From Candidatus Omnitrophota bacterium (GTDB lineage Bacteria > Omnitrophota > Gorgyraeia > JAUYCX01), in the NCBI GenBank assembly GCA_030692045.1, contig JAUYCX010000037.1:124001-188000 (forward strand): a stretch of 64,000 nucleotides of DNA. The letters are read 5' to 3'. Positions 55,568-63,813 of this stretch are shown here, piece after piece. The translations under genes were made by a program, and so were the position numbers. How positions within the stretch are numbered: position 1 is the first letter of the stretch; every line of letters starts with the position of its first letter. The notes below the pieces were generated by a model. The model was not told the origin of the DNA, did not search any database, and worked only from the letters and a program-made list of their open reading frames with translations.

Positions 55568-56980
55568 TTGAAAATACTATTTTGCTCAAGTGAAATAGTG
55601 CCTTTTGCCAAAACCGGCGGCTTGGCAGATGTGGCGGGTGCTTTGCCTTTGGCTTTGGAAGATTTGGGTTTAGAAGTAGCAGTTGTAATGCCCAAATATA
55701 AATCCATAGACGCACAAAAATTTTCCATTAAAGAAATCGGCAAAGATATATATGCCGCAAAAATTGGGAAAAATATTTGTGTTTATTTTATAGAAAATAA
55801 TAAATATTTTGAGCGCGACGGACTTTATGGCGAAAAAACTGGTGACTATCTTGATAATTTAGAAAGATTTTCTTTCTTTTCTTTACGCGCGCTTCAACTT
55901 ATGCGTCAAATTGATTTCAAGGCAGACATTATTCATTGCAATGATTGGCAAACTGCACTTATACCAATTTATTTAAAGAATTTTTATAAAGATAAACCGT
56001 TCTTTAAGACGATGAAAACGGTTTTAACAGTGCATAATCTGGCCTATCAAGGTTTATTTGATAAAAAGGAATATCCAAAATTAGATCTAGATTGGAAATA
56101 TTTTAATATAGATGGCTTAGAGTTTTACGATAAGATAAATATCTTAAAAGGGGGGTTAGTTTTTTCAGATATCGTAACTACAGTCAGCCAAACCTATGCC
56201 CAAGAGATTCAAACCAAAGAATTTGGTTGTGGCTTAGAAGGATTATTAGCCAAGAGGAGTAATTCTATCTTTGGCGTAATTAATGGATTGGATTACAATA
56301 TCTGGGATCCTGCCAAGGATAAAATGATTTATAAGGTTTATTCAGAGGCTCACCTAGAAGATAAATATCTAAATAAGACGGGATTGCAGAAGGAATGCGC
56401 TTTAAATGCGAATTTAAATACACCACTAATTGGATTTGTGGGGCGTTTATCCTCTCAAAAGGGTTTGGATATTTTAGCAGAGGCTATAGAACAAATTGCA
56501 AGATTAGACTTACAGATGGTTTTTCTTGGTACTGGAGAAATAAAATATCATTTAATTTTGGAAAATATCGCCAAAAAATATCCTAAGAATATTTCCCTGC
56601 ACATAAAATTTGACGATACCTTAGCGCATAAAATTTATGCAGGATGCGATATGTTTCTTATGCCTTCAGGCTATGAACCCTGTGGTTTGGGTCAAATGAT
56701 TAGTCTAAAATATGCCACCATCCCAATAGTTTTTAAGACTGGTGGCTTAGCTGATACTATTGTTGATTTCGACCCTTTAACTGAAGAGGGGAATGGCTTT
56801 GTGTTTGATTATTATCATAAAGATGACTTGTTAAAAACCTTAAAATGCGCAATTTATTTCTATAAAGACAAGACAGTTTGGCATAAATTGTTGAAGCGCG
56901 CAGTCAAATATGATTTTTCCTGGAAAGAATCTGCCAAAAAGTATTTGGATATTTACAAAAAATGCTTATCGTTGGAATAA
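55568..56980 (+). CDS. glgA: Glycogen (starch) synthase
   Basis: GlgA extends alpha-1,4-glucan from ADP-glucose (GT5 family). The 470 residues are a typical length. The ADP-glucose motif KTGG is at 15-18 (in AKTGGLADVAGALP), VHNLAYQGLF and FVGRLSSQKG are present, and the C-terminal EPCGLGQM holds the catalytic glutamate region. The start is TTG at 55568, supported by AAGGAGGAG a few bases upstream. With the GH57 branching enzyme and DUF4912 protein it implies glycogen storage. coaE overlaps its end by 19 bp. Confidence 0.96.
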   Translation: MKILFCSSEIVPFAKTGGLADVAGALPLALEDLGLEVAVVMPKYKSIDAQKFSIKEIGKDIYAAKIGKNICVYFIENNKYFERDGLYGEKTGDYLDNLERFSFFSLRALQLMRQIDFKADIIHCNDWQTALIPIYLKNFYKDKPFFKTMKTVLTVHNLAYQGLFDKKEYPKLDLDWKYFNIDGLEFYDKINILKGGLVFSDIVTTVSQTYAQEIQTKEFGCGLEGLLAKRSNSIFGVINGLDYNIWDPAKDKMIYKVYSEAHLEDKYLNKTGLQKECALNANLNTPLIGFVGRLSSQKGLDILAEAIEQIARLDLQMVFLGTGEIKYHLILENIAKKYPKNISLHIKFDDTLAHKIYAGCDMFLMPSGYEPCGLGQMISLKYATIPIVFKTGGLADTIVDFDPLTEEGNGFVFDYYHKDDLLKTLKCAIYFYKDKTVWHKLLKRAVKYDFSWKESAKKYLDIYKKCLSLE

Positions 56981-57564
56981 CTGGGAGTTTCGGGACTGGC
57001 AAAACCACAGTTGCTAAATTTTTTAAACAATTTGGCGCCAAGTTAATAGATGCAGACAAAATTGCCCACCAGTTGCTTAAAACCAACAGCACAATTTACA
57101 AAAATATAATTCAAAATTTCGGCAAGAGAATTCTTAAAGATGGCTCTTTAAACATAGAGCGCCGTAAGTTAGCTAAAGTTGTATTTAAGCATAGAACTTT
57201 ACTTAATAAATTAAATAAAATAATTCATCCTGCGGTAATTAGAGAGATTAAAAAAGAGATTAGAAGAATTAAAAGTTATTTCCCCCATAAAATAATCGCA
57301 ATCGAGGCACCCTTGTTGATTGAGGCTGGACTTTTAAATTTAGTAGATAAATTAGTTGTTGTAACTGCCCATAAAAATATACAAATTTCTCGCATTAAAA
57401 AAATTAAGAATTTATCAAAAGGAGAGATTGAATTAATAATCAAGGCTCAATTACCATTGAAAGAGAAGTTAAAATCTGCCGACTATGTAGTTGATAATAA
57501 TGGTAGTTTGGAATATACGAAAAAACAGGTAAGAGAGATTTGGGAACTTTGTAAAAACTTTTAA
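56962..57564 (+). CDS. coaE: Dephospho-CoA kinase
   Basis: CoaE phosphorylates dephospho-CoA in the final step of CoA synthesis. The 200-residue protein opens with the P-loop GSFGTGKTT (8-16), and DADKIAH and EAPLLIEAGL follow. It overlaps glgA and precedes rho by 3 bp, so the three are probably co-transcribed. Confidence 0.94.
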   Translation: MLIVGITGSFGTGKTTVAKFFKQFGAKLIDADKIAHQLLKTNSTIYKNIIQNFGKRILKDGSLNIERRKLAKVVFKHRTLLNKLNKIIHPAVIREIKKEIRRIKSYFPHKIIAIEAPLLIEAGLLNLVDKLVVVTAHKNIQISRIKKIKNLSKGEIELIIKAQLPLKEKLKSADYVVDNNGSLEYTKKQVREIWELCKNF

Positions 57565-57567
57565 AAA

Positions 57568-58836
57568 ATGGAGGTTAAAGTGGAACAGGTAGATATCGGA
57601 AATTTAAAAGAAATGAAGATATCAGAGCTATCAAAATTAGCCAAGGAATTAAATGTCAATGGCATGAGCGGCTTAAAAAAGCAGGACCTAATTTTTAGGA
57701 TTCTTCAGGCGCGTGCTGAAAAAGAGGGCCTTATGTTTGGAGAAGGGGTTTTGGAAATTTTACCCGAAGGATTTGGATTTTTAAGGAGTCCAAATTATAA
57801 TTATCTGCCCTGTCCAGACGATATCTACATTTCTCCCTCACAAATTAGAAAATTTGATTTAAGAACAGGCGATACAGTTAGCGGCCAAATTAGACCTCCC
57901 AAGGAAGGAGAAAAATATTTTGCTTTGCTTAAGGTAGAGGCAGTTAATTTTGAAAACCCAGAGAATGCCAAAGATAAGATTTTGTTCGACAATTTAACTC
58001 CGCTCTATCCTCATGAGCGGTTTGTTTTAGAATCTGAACCTACAGAACTTTCCATGCGCATTATGGATTTATTGTCTCCTTTAGGAAAAGGTCAACGTGG
58101 ACTAATCGTAGCTCAGCCATACAGCGGTAAGACTGTGTTGCTCCAAAAGATAGCCAATTCTATAACCAAAAACCATCCTGATGTAATTCTCATTGTTTTA
58201 CTGATTGATGAGCGCCCTGAGGAGGTTACAGATATGCAGCGCGGTGTTAAGGGTGAGGTTATCTCCTCAACATTTGATGAGCCTGCAGACAGACACGTGC
58301 AAATTGCTGAGATAGTTTTGGAAAAGGCAAAACGGCTTGTGGAGCACAAAAGAGATGTGGTAATTTTATTAGATAGCATTACCCGTTTGGCTCGTGCTTA
58401 CAATACGGTTGTGCCGCACAGCGGAAAGATTCTCTCAGGAGGCGTTGACTCAAATGCCCTGCATAAGCCAAAAAGGTTTTTTGGTGCTGCCAGAGGCGTT
58501 GAGGAAGGTGGAAGCTTAACGATTATTGCAACGGCTTTGGTTGATACAGGAAGTCGTATGGATGAGGTTATTTTTGAAGAATTTAAGGGCACAGGAAATA
58601 TGGAGTTACAACTTGACCGCGCACTCTTTCAGAAACGCATATACCCTGCAATTGATATTAAACGCTCCAATACCCGCCATGAGGAACTTTTAATAAAGGA
58701 AGACCAGCTCCAGAGAATTTGGCTTTTAAGAAAGGTCTTAAATGAGCTAAATTCTGCTGAGGCAATGGAGCTTTTGTTAGAGAAGTTAGCTAAAACTAAA
58801 AGTAATGAAGAGTTTTTAAAAAGTATGAACCAATGA
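57568..58836 (+). CDS. rho: Transcription termination factor Rho
   Basis: Rho is the hexameric RNA helicase that ends transcription. The 422 residues have an N-terminal helical Rho-N domain (about 15-50), the RNA-binding cold-shock-like domain (about 55-130, [18 protein letters not shown]) and the ATPase with [24 protein letters not shown] and the Q-loop [21 protein letters not shown]. It lacks the long inserts seen in some phyla. Normally rpmE and prfA follow; here they come 4.8 kb later. Confidence 0.97.
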   Translation: MEVKVEQVDIGNLKEMKISELSKLAKELNVNGMSGLKKQDLIFRILQARAEKEGLMFGEGVLEILPEGFGFLRSPNYNYLPCPDDIYISPSQIRKFDLRTGDTVSGQIRPPKEGEKYFALLKVEAVNFENPENAKDKILFDNLTPLYPHERFVLESEPTELSMRIMDLLSPLGKGQRGLIVAQPYSGKTVLLQKIANSITKNHPDVILIVLLIDERPEEVTDMQRGVKGEVISSTFDEPADRHVQIAEIVLEKAKRLVEHKRDVVILLDSITRLARAYNTVVPHSGKILSGGVDSNALHKPKRFFGAARGVEEGGSLTIIATALVDTGSRMDEVIFEEFKGTGNMELQLDRALFQKRIYPAIDIKRSNTRHEELLIKEDQLQRIWLLRKVLNELNSAEAMELLLEKLAKTKSNEEFLKSMNQ

Positions 58837-59021
58837 GGCCGCAACTTAGCGAACGATAGTGAAGCTAAGTTGTCCGGCCGAATTGATCCTTGGCATCGAA
58901 GATGCCGAGGACCTTGATAGTCCGAGTAACAGCGAAGCGAACATAAGTTGTCCGGCCGAATTATCCCGACGAATGGGCAAAAATTTTAGAATAAAATTTT
59001 TGCCCATCATATGAGTCGGGA
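58834..59021 (+). repeat. Family A-related structured element, divergent copy A6
   Basis: It begins with TGAG overlapping the rho stop. Its hairpins are AACTTAGC (58843) with GCTAAGTT (58864), closed by GGCC/GGCC; CCTTGGCATC with GATGCCGAGG near 58888-58910; and a large one, TCCCGAC (58964) with GTCGGGA (59015), enclosing GGGCAAAAATTTT with AAAATTTTTGCCC. CCGAATT and TTGTCCGG segments recur twice. It is looser than the other copies and its membership of family A is tentative. Confidence 0.55.
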
Positions 59022-59048
59022 TGAGGACACACCAAAAGGGCGGGGTTT

Positions 59049-59588
59049 ATGAATAACCAATCTGCTTTTCATCTTATCACACAGATAATGCAAAAAGAAA
59101 ATGTCTCAGGCGTTCTAATCGGAGGTTTTGCCATTAACTTTTATAAGGTTACGCGCCAGACCGCAGATATAGATTTTTTGATTACTAAAGAAGACTTTGA
59201 TAAGATATCCGTGGCTTTAGAAAAATCCGGATATAGGCAATCTCGGTTTGAGGAAAATTTTGTCCAGCTTAAAAGTAGCAATCTATCTCTAATGGATATT
59301 GATTTTATGTTTGTTGATAGAGAGACCCTCACAAAAATCTTAGACGAAGCAAAACCAGTCAAAATTACAGGCAAAACATTTATTATTCCTTCCTTAAATC
59401 ATTTAATTGCCCTTAAATTGCATTCGATTAAATATAATCCCAAGATTCGACTGCTTTCCGACCTACCGGATATTATCAGTTTGATAAGGATAAATGATGT
59501 AAATATCCATACGAAGGGATTTAAAGAGCTGTGCCTGAAATATGGCACTGAAGATATTTATGAAAAGATTTTGGAGGCATTGAAATGA
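59049..59588 (+). CDS. Nucleotidyltransferase-fold protein (AbiEii/DUF6036-like)
   Basis: This 179-residue protein has VLIGGFAINFYKVTRQTADIDFLI, with Gly25-Gly26 and metal-binding Asp40 and Asp42, and MDIDFMFV supplying the third acid. IIPSLNHLIALKLHSIK corresponds to the helix seen in the other two transferases of the window, though sequence identity is modest. It overlaps a 57-residue gene by 4 bp (ATGA), forming a two-gene module directly after rho. A toxin-antitoxin-type role is inferred. Confidence 0.7.
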   Translation: MNNQSAFHLITQIMQKENVSGVLIGGFAINFYKVTRQTADIDFLITKEDFDKISVALEKSGYRQSRFEENFVQLKSSNLSLMDIDFMFVDRETLTKILDEAKPVKITGKTFIIPSLNHLIALKLHSIKYNPKIRLLSDLPDIISLIRINDVNIHTKGFKELCLKYGTEDIYEKILEALK

Positions 59589-59758
59589 AGAAACTAAAAC
59601 TGCCTATAATTCGAGGGGCTTTGCCTCAGGCGCCAACGCTCTCAATGGATAATTACCTTAAATTTGTGCAATTTAATTTAAAGTACGTTGTAGATAAAAA
59701 AGCAAATGCAAAATGGAAGAAGCTTTCGGCTGTTGATGCTCGGTTTGTGATAAAATGA
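59585..59758 (+). CDS. 57-residue partner of the nucleotidyltransferase
   Basis: This small basic protein is coupled to the upstream gene by an ATGA overlap. The frame reads cleanly from ATG 59585 to TGA 59756-59758, with a Pro-rich start (RGALPQAPTLSMD) then a helical stretch YLKFVQFNLKYVV. Function is unknown; the layout suggests a cognate small partner or antitoxin. Confidence 0.55.
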   Translation: MKKLKLPIIRGALPQAPTLSMDNYLKFVQFNLKYVVDKKANAKWKKLSAVDARFVIK

Positions 59759-59869
59759 AATGAAGCTAAGTTGTTAGGCTGAATTATTACTAAGTTTAGA
59801 GTCGGGATGAGCTTGAGGATTTTTGAAGGTTGAAGTAGGTGGGTGGCCATGGAAAATGGAGGTTTTTTT

Positions 59870-60583
59870 ATGGAGAATACAGAAAAAATAATACCCAAGA
59901 TGTCGAAATCGTTTACCATTCATGACCTACCAAAATCTGAGCGCCCAAGGGAAAGGCTTCAACGATTCGGCCCAGAAGCTCTTTCAGCACAAGAGATTTT
60001 ATCTTTAATTTTAGGTCGTGGTATTCCCGGAGAGTCGGTAGTCGTTACCGCCCAGAAACTTTTAAGCACTTTTGGCAGTATAAAGGCTATTTCTGATGCT
60101 TCCTTTGAAGAGTTAGTCAGAGTAGATGGTATCGGCTTAGCAAAAGCCTGCCAGATTAAAGCTTCATTTGAATTGGCCAAGAGAAAAGACGATTGCGTAG
60201 CAGAAAGGATTGCTATAAAATCGGCTGAAGATGTGGTAACATTGATTAAACCGAAATTAGCAGACAAAAAGAAAGAATATTTTGTGATTTTATCCTTGGA
60301 CTCTCGCAATAATCTAATAAAAGTAAGTGATATTTCAATTGGTACTATCAATGCTAGTATTGTACATCCTCGTGAAGTCTTCAAAGAGGCAATTCAGGCT
60401 TTAGCTTGCTCAGTAATCTTAGTTCATAATCATCCTTCAGGCGAATCAGAACCATCCGAAGATGATTTAGAAATAACCAGAAGGTTGGTAGATGCAGGAA
60501 AGATTTTAGGAATTGAGGTAATAGAACATATTATAGTTTCAGATAATGGATATTTGAGTTTCAGCAAACAGGGCTTAATGTAA
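59870..60583 (+). CDS. radC: RadC-family JAB/MPN-domain protein
   Basis: This 237-residue protein has a helix-hairpin-helix region (about 35-105, RVDGIGLAKACQIKASFE) and a JAMM metalloprotease-like domain (about 115-237) with HNHPSG (His186, His188) and Asp199, the HxH...D metal motif. Despite the name, RadC proteins have no proven repair role and are often found on genomic islands. The ATG at 59870 is preferred because GGAGG lies 8 bp upstream. It precedes the methyltransferase by 13 bp. Confidence 0.9.
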   Translation: MENTEKIIPKMSKSFTIHDLPKSERPRERLQRFGPEALSAQEILSLILGRGIPGESVVVTAQKLLSTFGSIKAISDASFEELVRVDGIGLAKACQIKASFELAKRKDDCVAERIAIKSAEDVVTLIKPKLADKKKEYFVILSLDSRNNLIKVSDISIGTINASIVHPREVFKEAIQALACSVILVHNHPSGESEPSEDDLEITRRLVDAGKILGIEVIEHIIVSDNGYLSFSKQGLM

Positions 60584-60596
60584 GAAATTAAGAAAT

Positions 60597-61241
60597 ATGG
60601 CCAGTTTAGTAACAGATAAAATATATAATATGGATTGTGTCGTTGGAATGAAGGATTATATTCCAAGTAGTTCAATTGATCTTGTGATAACGGATCCTCC
60701 CTTTGCTATAGATTTCAAAGCCAAAAGAAGTAATTATAATAGGACTCAATCTCGAGTTCTTGAAGGTTATAATGAGATCTTAAAGAAGGATTATTATGTT
60801 TTTACTTTGAAGTGGATGCGAGAAATTTATAGAGTTTTAAAAGACACAGGAAGTATGTATGTTTTTTCAGGCTGGAACAATCTGAAAGATATTTTAAATG
60901 CAATCGAAGAATTGAAATTTATTACTGTTAATCATATAATTTGGAAATATCAGTTTGGCGTGGTGACCAAAAGAAAATTTGTTACTTCTCATTATCATTG
61001 TCTTTTTGTATGCAAAGATGACAAAAAAAGAATCTTTTATCCCTTTTCTCGCTATGGCAAAGAACAAAAAACAAAAAATAATGGGAGTTTACATTATAGA
61101 GACAAGGAGGATGTTTGGGTTGTAAACAGAGAATATTGGAATGGTGATAAAAAAACCCCGACTAAACTACCGGCCGAATTGATAAAGAAAATTTTAAGGT
61201 ATTCTAGTGGCTGGATAGAGGGGAATATAGTTTGGAATTAA
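60597..61241 (+). CDS. DNA adenine methyltransferase (beta class), truncated before the SAM motif
   Basis: This 214-residue protein has the catalytic motif DPPF at 33-36 (LVITDPPFAIDF), a central recognition region and the pre-SAM segment KLPAELIKKILRYSS, the order of beta-class N6A methyltransferases. The next element should be the SAM-binding VLDPFxGSG. The sequence instead reads IVWN, stop, then FSE in the same frame: Asp-Pro-Phe-Ser-Gly aligns with Asn-stop-Phe-Ser-Glu. The gene therefore seems to have a stop codon within motif I and no SAM pocket. It may be a recent pseudogene of the local restriction-modification system. Confidence 0.75.
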   Translation: MASLVTDKIYNMDCVVGMKDYIPSSSIDLVITDPPFAIDFKAKRSNYNRTQSRVLEGYNEILKKDYYVFTLKWMREIYRVLKDTGSMYVFSGWNNLKDILNAIEELKFITVNHIIWKYQFGVVTKRKFVTSHYHCLFVCKDDKKRIFYPFSRYGKEQKTKNNGSLHYRDKEDVWVVNREYWNGDKKTPTKLPAELIKKILRYSSGWIEGNIVWN

Positions 61242-61279
61242 TTTTCTGAGAAAAAGATAATTCATAAAGGAGGCCCTTT

Positions 61280-61465
61280 ATGAAAGATGGAAAAATAAAA
61301 TCAATAGTTAAAAATTCAAAACAACAGACTCTTAATTACGAACAGACCCAATTTTGGTGCCCCATTTGTAAAGACGAGATAATTGATATGAAATACCTCG
61401 ATTATTACGGAGGAACCTGCCAAAAATGTGGGTATGATTTTTATACAAAGTGGATATTTCTATAA
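61280..61465 (+). CDS. 61-residue zinc-ribbon protein
   Basis: This small protein has two CxxC pairs, CPIC at about 27-30 and CQKC at about 48-51, typical of a zinc ribbon. It has a strong AAAGGAGG site before the ATG. It lies between the truncated methyltransferase and the PLD nuclease. Function is unknown; a nucleic-acid or protein-binding accessory is plausible. A similar small gene lies at 63153. Confidence 0.6.
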   Translation: MKDGKIKSIVKNSKQQTLNYEQTQFWCPICKDEIIDMKYLDYYGGTCQKCGYDFYTKWIFL

Positions 61466-61475
61466 AAGGTAGAAT

Positions 61476-62321
61476 ATGAAATTGTATGAATTTGTCCAAT
61501 TCCATTTAGAAGAAAAGTTAATTAGAGTTATCAAAGAAGCCGAGAAGGAGCTTTTTATAGCGACTCCATACATAAAAGATTATGGTATTGGGATTATTTT
61601 GAATAATGTTAGGACGATGAATTTAAAAATACTAACTAATCTAGATTTAGCCAATATATCCAGTTCCGGATTTGATATTGAATCCCTGTCGAAATTATGG
61701 ACTAAATTCAATGTTAGTATAGCCTCCTTGGGGAAATTACACGCAAAAGCCTATATTGCCGATGATAAAGTTGCATTTCTAACATCAGCAAATTTGACCC
61801 ATGGAGGATTGAGGGAAAACTATGAATATGGCGTTGTTTTCCGGGATAGAGACATAGTATCTATTATGCTTAACGATATAAATAAATACTTCAATCTTGG
61901 GAATGTTTTTAACCGAGAAACAATCGAGGATATTAAGAGTGAAGTCGAAGACATTAGAGAGTTACGACAGAGAATAGAGAAAAATATAGGCCTGAAAAAT
62001 TTGAATAGATTATTGAAACAAAAGAAGGACAATTTACAGACAAAGATATTACGAAATAGAATTAAAGGAAAAACAATAAATAGTATATTTGCTGAAACTA
62101 TAAAATATCTTTTAGAAAAAGAAGGGGCTCTTTCCACAAAAGAATTACATCCTTTTATACAGAACATTCATCCAGATATTTGTGATGATACAGTTGATAG
62201 AGTAATTGATGGTCAACATTTCGGAAAGAAATGGAAGCATTTGGTTAGAGATGCCCAACAATCTCTGAAGAAAAAAAGGTTAATTTATTTAAAGGAAAAA
62301 AAATGGCACTTAGCAAGTTAA
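61476..62321 (+). CDS. PLD-family putative restriction endonuclease
   Basis: This 281-residue protein has a phospholipase D-like nuclease core: LHAKAYIADDKVAFLTSANLTHGG with His89, Lys91 and Asn106, then ENYEYGV, the arrangement of metal-independent PLD nucleases. The C-terminal part (about 200-281) is a winged-helix-like domain with DDTVDRVIDGQHFGKKWKHLVRDAQQSL, a pattern seen in restriction-modification-linked proteins. It is most likely the cutting enzyme of the local system. An AAAGGT-type site precedes the ATG. Confidence 0.7.
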   Translation: MKLYEFVQFHLEEKLIRVIKEAEKELFIATPYIKDYGIGIILNNVRTMNLKILTNLDLANISSSGFDIESLSKLWTKFNVSIASLGKLHAKAYIADDKVAFLTSANLTHGGLRENYEYGVVFRDRDIVSIMLNDINKYFNLGNVFNRETIEDIKSEVEDIRELRQRIEKNIGLKNLNRLLKQKKDNLQTKILRNRIKGKTINSIFAETIKYLLEKEGALSTKELHPFIQNIHPDICDDTVDRVIDGQHFGKKWKHLVRDAQQSLKKKRLIYLKEKKWHLAS

Positions 62322-62578
62322 ATAAATCTATAATGTGGATTATAAAGATTATTTCAAAACAGAGTTTCACAAACAAAGAGAGAGATTTTATAGTAGAACT
62401 TGTAAGCGAAGAAGCAAGAAAAACTCGTGGCTTATATACTTTTATATTGCATGATATCATAGAGAGTAAACGATATTCCAACATATTTATAGAAGGCTCA
62501 AGAATAGCACTTAACAATTTATTGTTAATAATTAAAGACAATTTTCTTCGCAAGGCTACCTATAGATTAGTTAAATAG
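62303..62578 (+). CDS. Uncharacterised 91-residue helical protein
   Basis: This basic, helix-rich protein overlaps the end of the PLD gene by 19 bp and ends 2 bp before the next gene, so it belongs to the same transcription unit. No motif is recognised. It may be an accessory or specificity subunit of the restriction system. Confidence 0.5.
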   Translation: MALSKLNKSIMWIIKIISKQSFTNKERDFIVELVSEEARKTRGLYTFILHDIIESKRYSNIFIEGSRIALNNLLLIIKDNFLRKATYRLVK

Positions 62579-62580
62579 AA

Positions 62581-63114
62581 ATGGAATGGATCGGCTTTTA
62601 TTTCCAGTTTTTATGTGAACATAATTTATCCGGTTTCGTAAAAATGCCTGGCCCAAAATATGGCAATGTTTCTTTCGATGGTTTTTACGATATTCCTTGG
62701 GATTTTAAAGCACATGCCATTAATACCAGTAGTCATCAAATTATCGTTAATGATAGTGAGGCTACCGCAAATGCAATTCAAGAATATAAGGCGGTGGGAT
62801 TAATTCTTGCTTTGGGAGAAGTTCAATATAATGATGAAAAACGAACATTTCAGAAATGGCATGATAATCTTAAAGGTGAAATGTCCCAATATGTAAGAGA
62901 TAGAATTCAAAGAGGTGCATGGTCAAGATTACGGAAGGTATCGTTTGACTTGCAACAAATTTCTTTTATAAAGATAACCGACGATACCTTAGTTAAATGT
63001 GGTTCATTTCAGACAAATTTTAGAAATGCTAACGGTAGTCCTCGCCAATCGAAAGTACTAATAGATTTAGAGAATATCGATCAGGGATTAGAATATGTTA
63101 TAGAATTTAAATAA
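62581..63114 (+). CDS. Putative restriction-endonuclease-like protein
   Basis: This 177-residue protein has FDGFYDIPWDFKAHA at 32-46: Asp33 or Asp37, then Asp41-Phe-Lys43, fitting a D...(D/E)xK nuclease core. The PWDFKAH pattern is reminiscent of restriction enzymes but the family is not certain. It starts 2 bp after the preceding gene and lies at the end of the methyltransferase-PLD group, so a restriction role is inferred from context. Confidence 0.5.
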   Translation: MEWIGFYFQFLCEHNLSGFVKMPGPKYGNVSFDGFYDIPWDFKAHAINTSSHQIIVNDSEATANAIQEYKAVGLILALGEVQYNDEKRTFQKWHDNLKGEMSQYVRDRIQRGAWSRLRKVSFDLQQISFIKITDDTLVKCGSFQTNFRNANGSPRQSKVLIDLENIDQGLEYVIEFK

Positions 63115-63152
63115 CTTTTCCTAGAGTTGTTGTGTAAAGCAAAGTTATTAAT

Positions 63153-63332
63153 ATGAGTAAATATAATAATATAAAATTTTTGAAAGAAACGAAGGCAAGA
63201 AATTCATACACTTGTGAGAAATGTAGTGCAGAAATTAAAATAGGTGAAATTTATTACAAGGAAAGCATCGGAAGGATTAATGTACCAGGCGTTAATCTTA
63301 AAAAATTTTGCTATAAGTGTGGTAAGGAATAA
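63153..63332 (+). CDS. 59-residue zinc-ribbon protein
   Basis: The frame runs from ATG 63153 to TAA 63330-63332. It holds CEKC at about 23-26 and CYKCG near the C-terminus, separated by about 30 residues, giving a probable zinc-binding treble. Function is unknown. It is the last gene of the island before element A5; 63333-63402 shows no feature. Confidence 0.55.
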   Translation: MSKYNNIKFLKETKARNSYTCEKCSAEIKIGEIYYKESIGRINVPGVNLKKFCYKCGKE

Positions 63333-63402
63333 TAAAATGTTATATTTCTAATTCTATTCTAAAAATTCCTGGGACACATACCTTTTAAGTAAATTTTAAA
63401 GA

Positions 63403-63585
63403 TGCCCCTCGCCTAAGCGCTTGTCAATTTCTCTGAAATTGACTGCGCAGGCTTCGGGGTTAATTCGCAGACGTCCCGACGTAACGTCGGGACTACAAGT
63501 TACGTTCACTCATTTTCCGCCACAAAAATTAGCGGATCCGCCAAGTATTTTGGCGGACATTCGTTCCGTAACTTGTCTGCTCATT
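63403..63585 (+). repeat. Family A structured intergenic element, copy A5
   Basis: Arm 1 is absent. Arm 2: GCCCC (63404) with GGGG (63456), holding GTCAATTTC (63423) with GAAATTGAC (63435). Arm 3: GCAGAC with GTCTGC (63575), holding AAGTTACG (63497) with CGTAACTT (63567). Copy A4 has AACTTACG/CGTAAGTT there, a paired C-G to G-C change. The small hairpins GTCCCGAC/GTCGGGAC (63473/63486) and TCCGCCA/TGGCGGA (63537/63551) are inserted in arm 3. It ends GCTCATTAAGGAGG before rpmE. Confidence 0.8.
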
Positions 63586-63601
63586 AAGGAGGTTAGACAA
63601 A

Positions 63602-63811
63602 ATGAAACAAGGCATTCACCCACAGTATCAGGAAACAACCATTACCTGTGCTTGCGGAGAGGTAATTCACACGCGTTCCACCAAAAAAAATATTCGTGTA
63701 GAAATCTGCTCTAAGTGCCATCCATTTTTTACTGGTAAGCAGAAATTTGTAGACACAGCTGGACGAGTTGAGCGGTTTATGAAAAAATACGGCCAGAAAG
63801 AAACAAAGTAA
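63602..63811 (+). CDS. rpmE: Large ribosomal subunit protein bL31
   Basis: This 69-residue ribosomal protein has the zinc-binding form's cysteines: CACG near the N-terminus and [13 protein letters not shown] in the middle. The ending [10 protein letters not shown] is typical. The ATG follows AAGGAGG by 9 bp. In most genomes it directly follows rho; here an island intervenes. prfA starts 2 bp after its stop. Confidence 0.96.
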   Translation: MKQGIHPQYQETTITCACGEVIHTRSTKKNIRVEICSKCHPFFTGKQKFVDTAGRVERFMKKYGQKETK

Positions 63812-63813
63812 TA

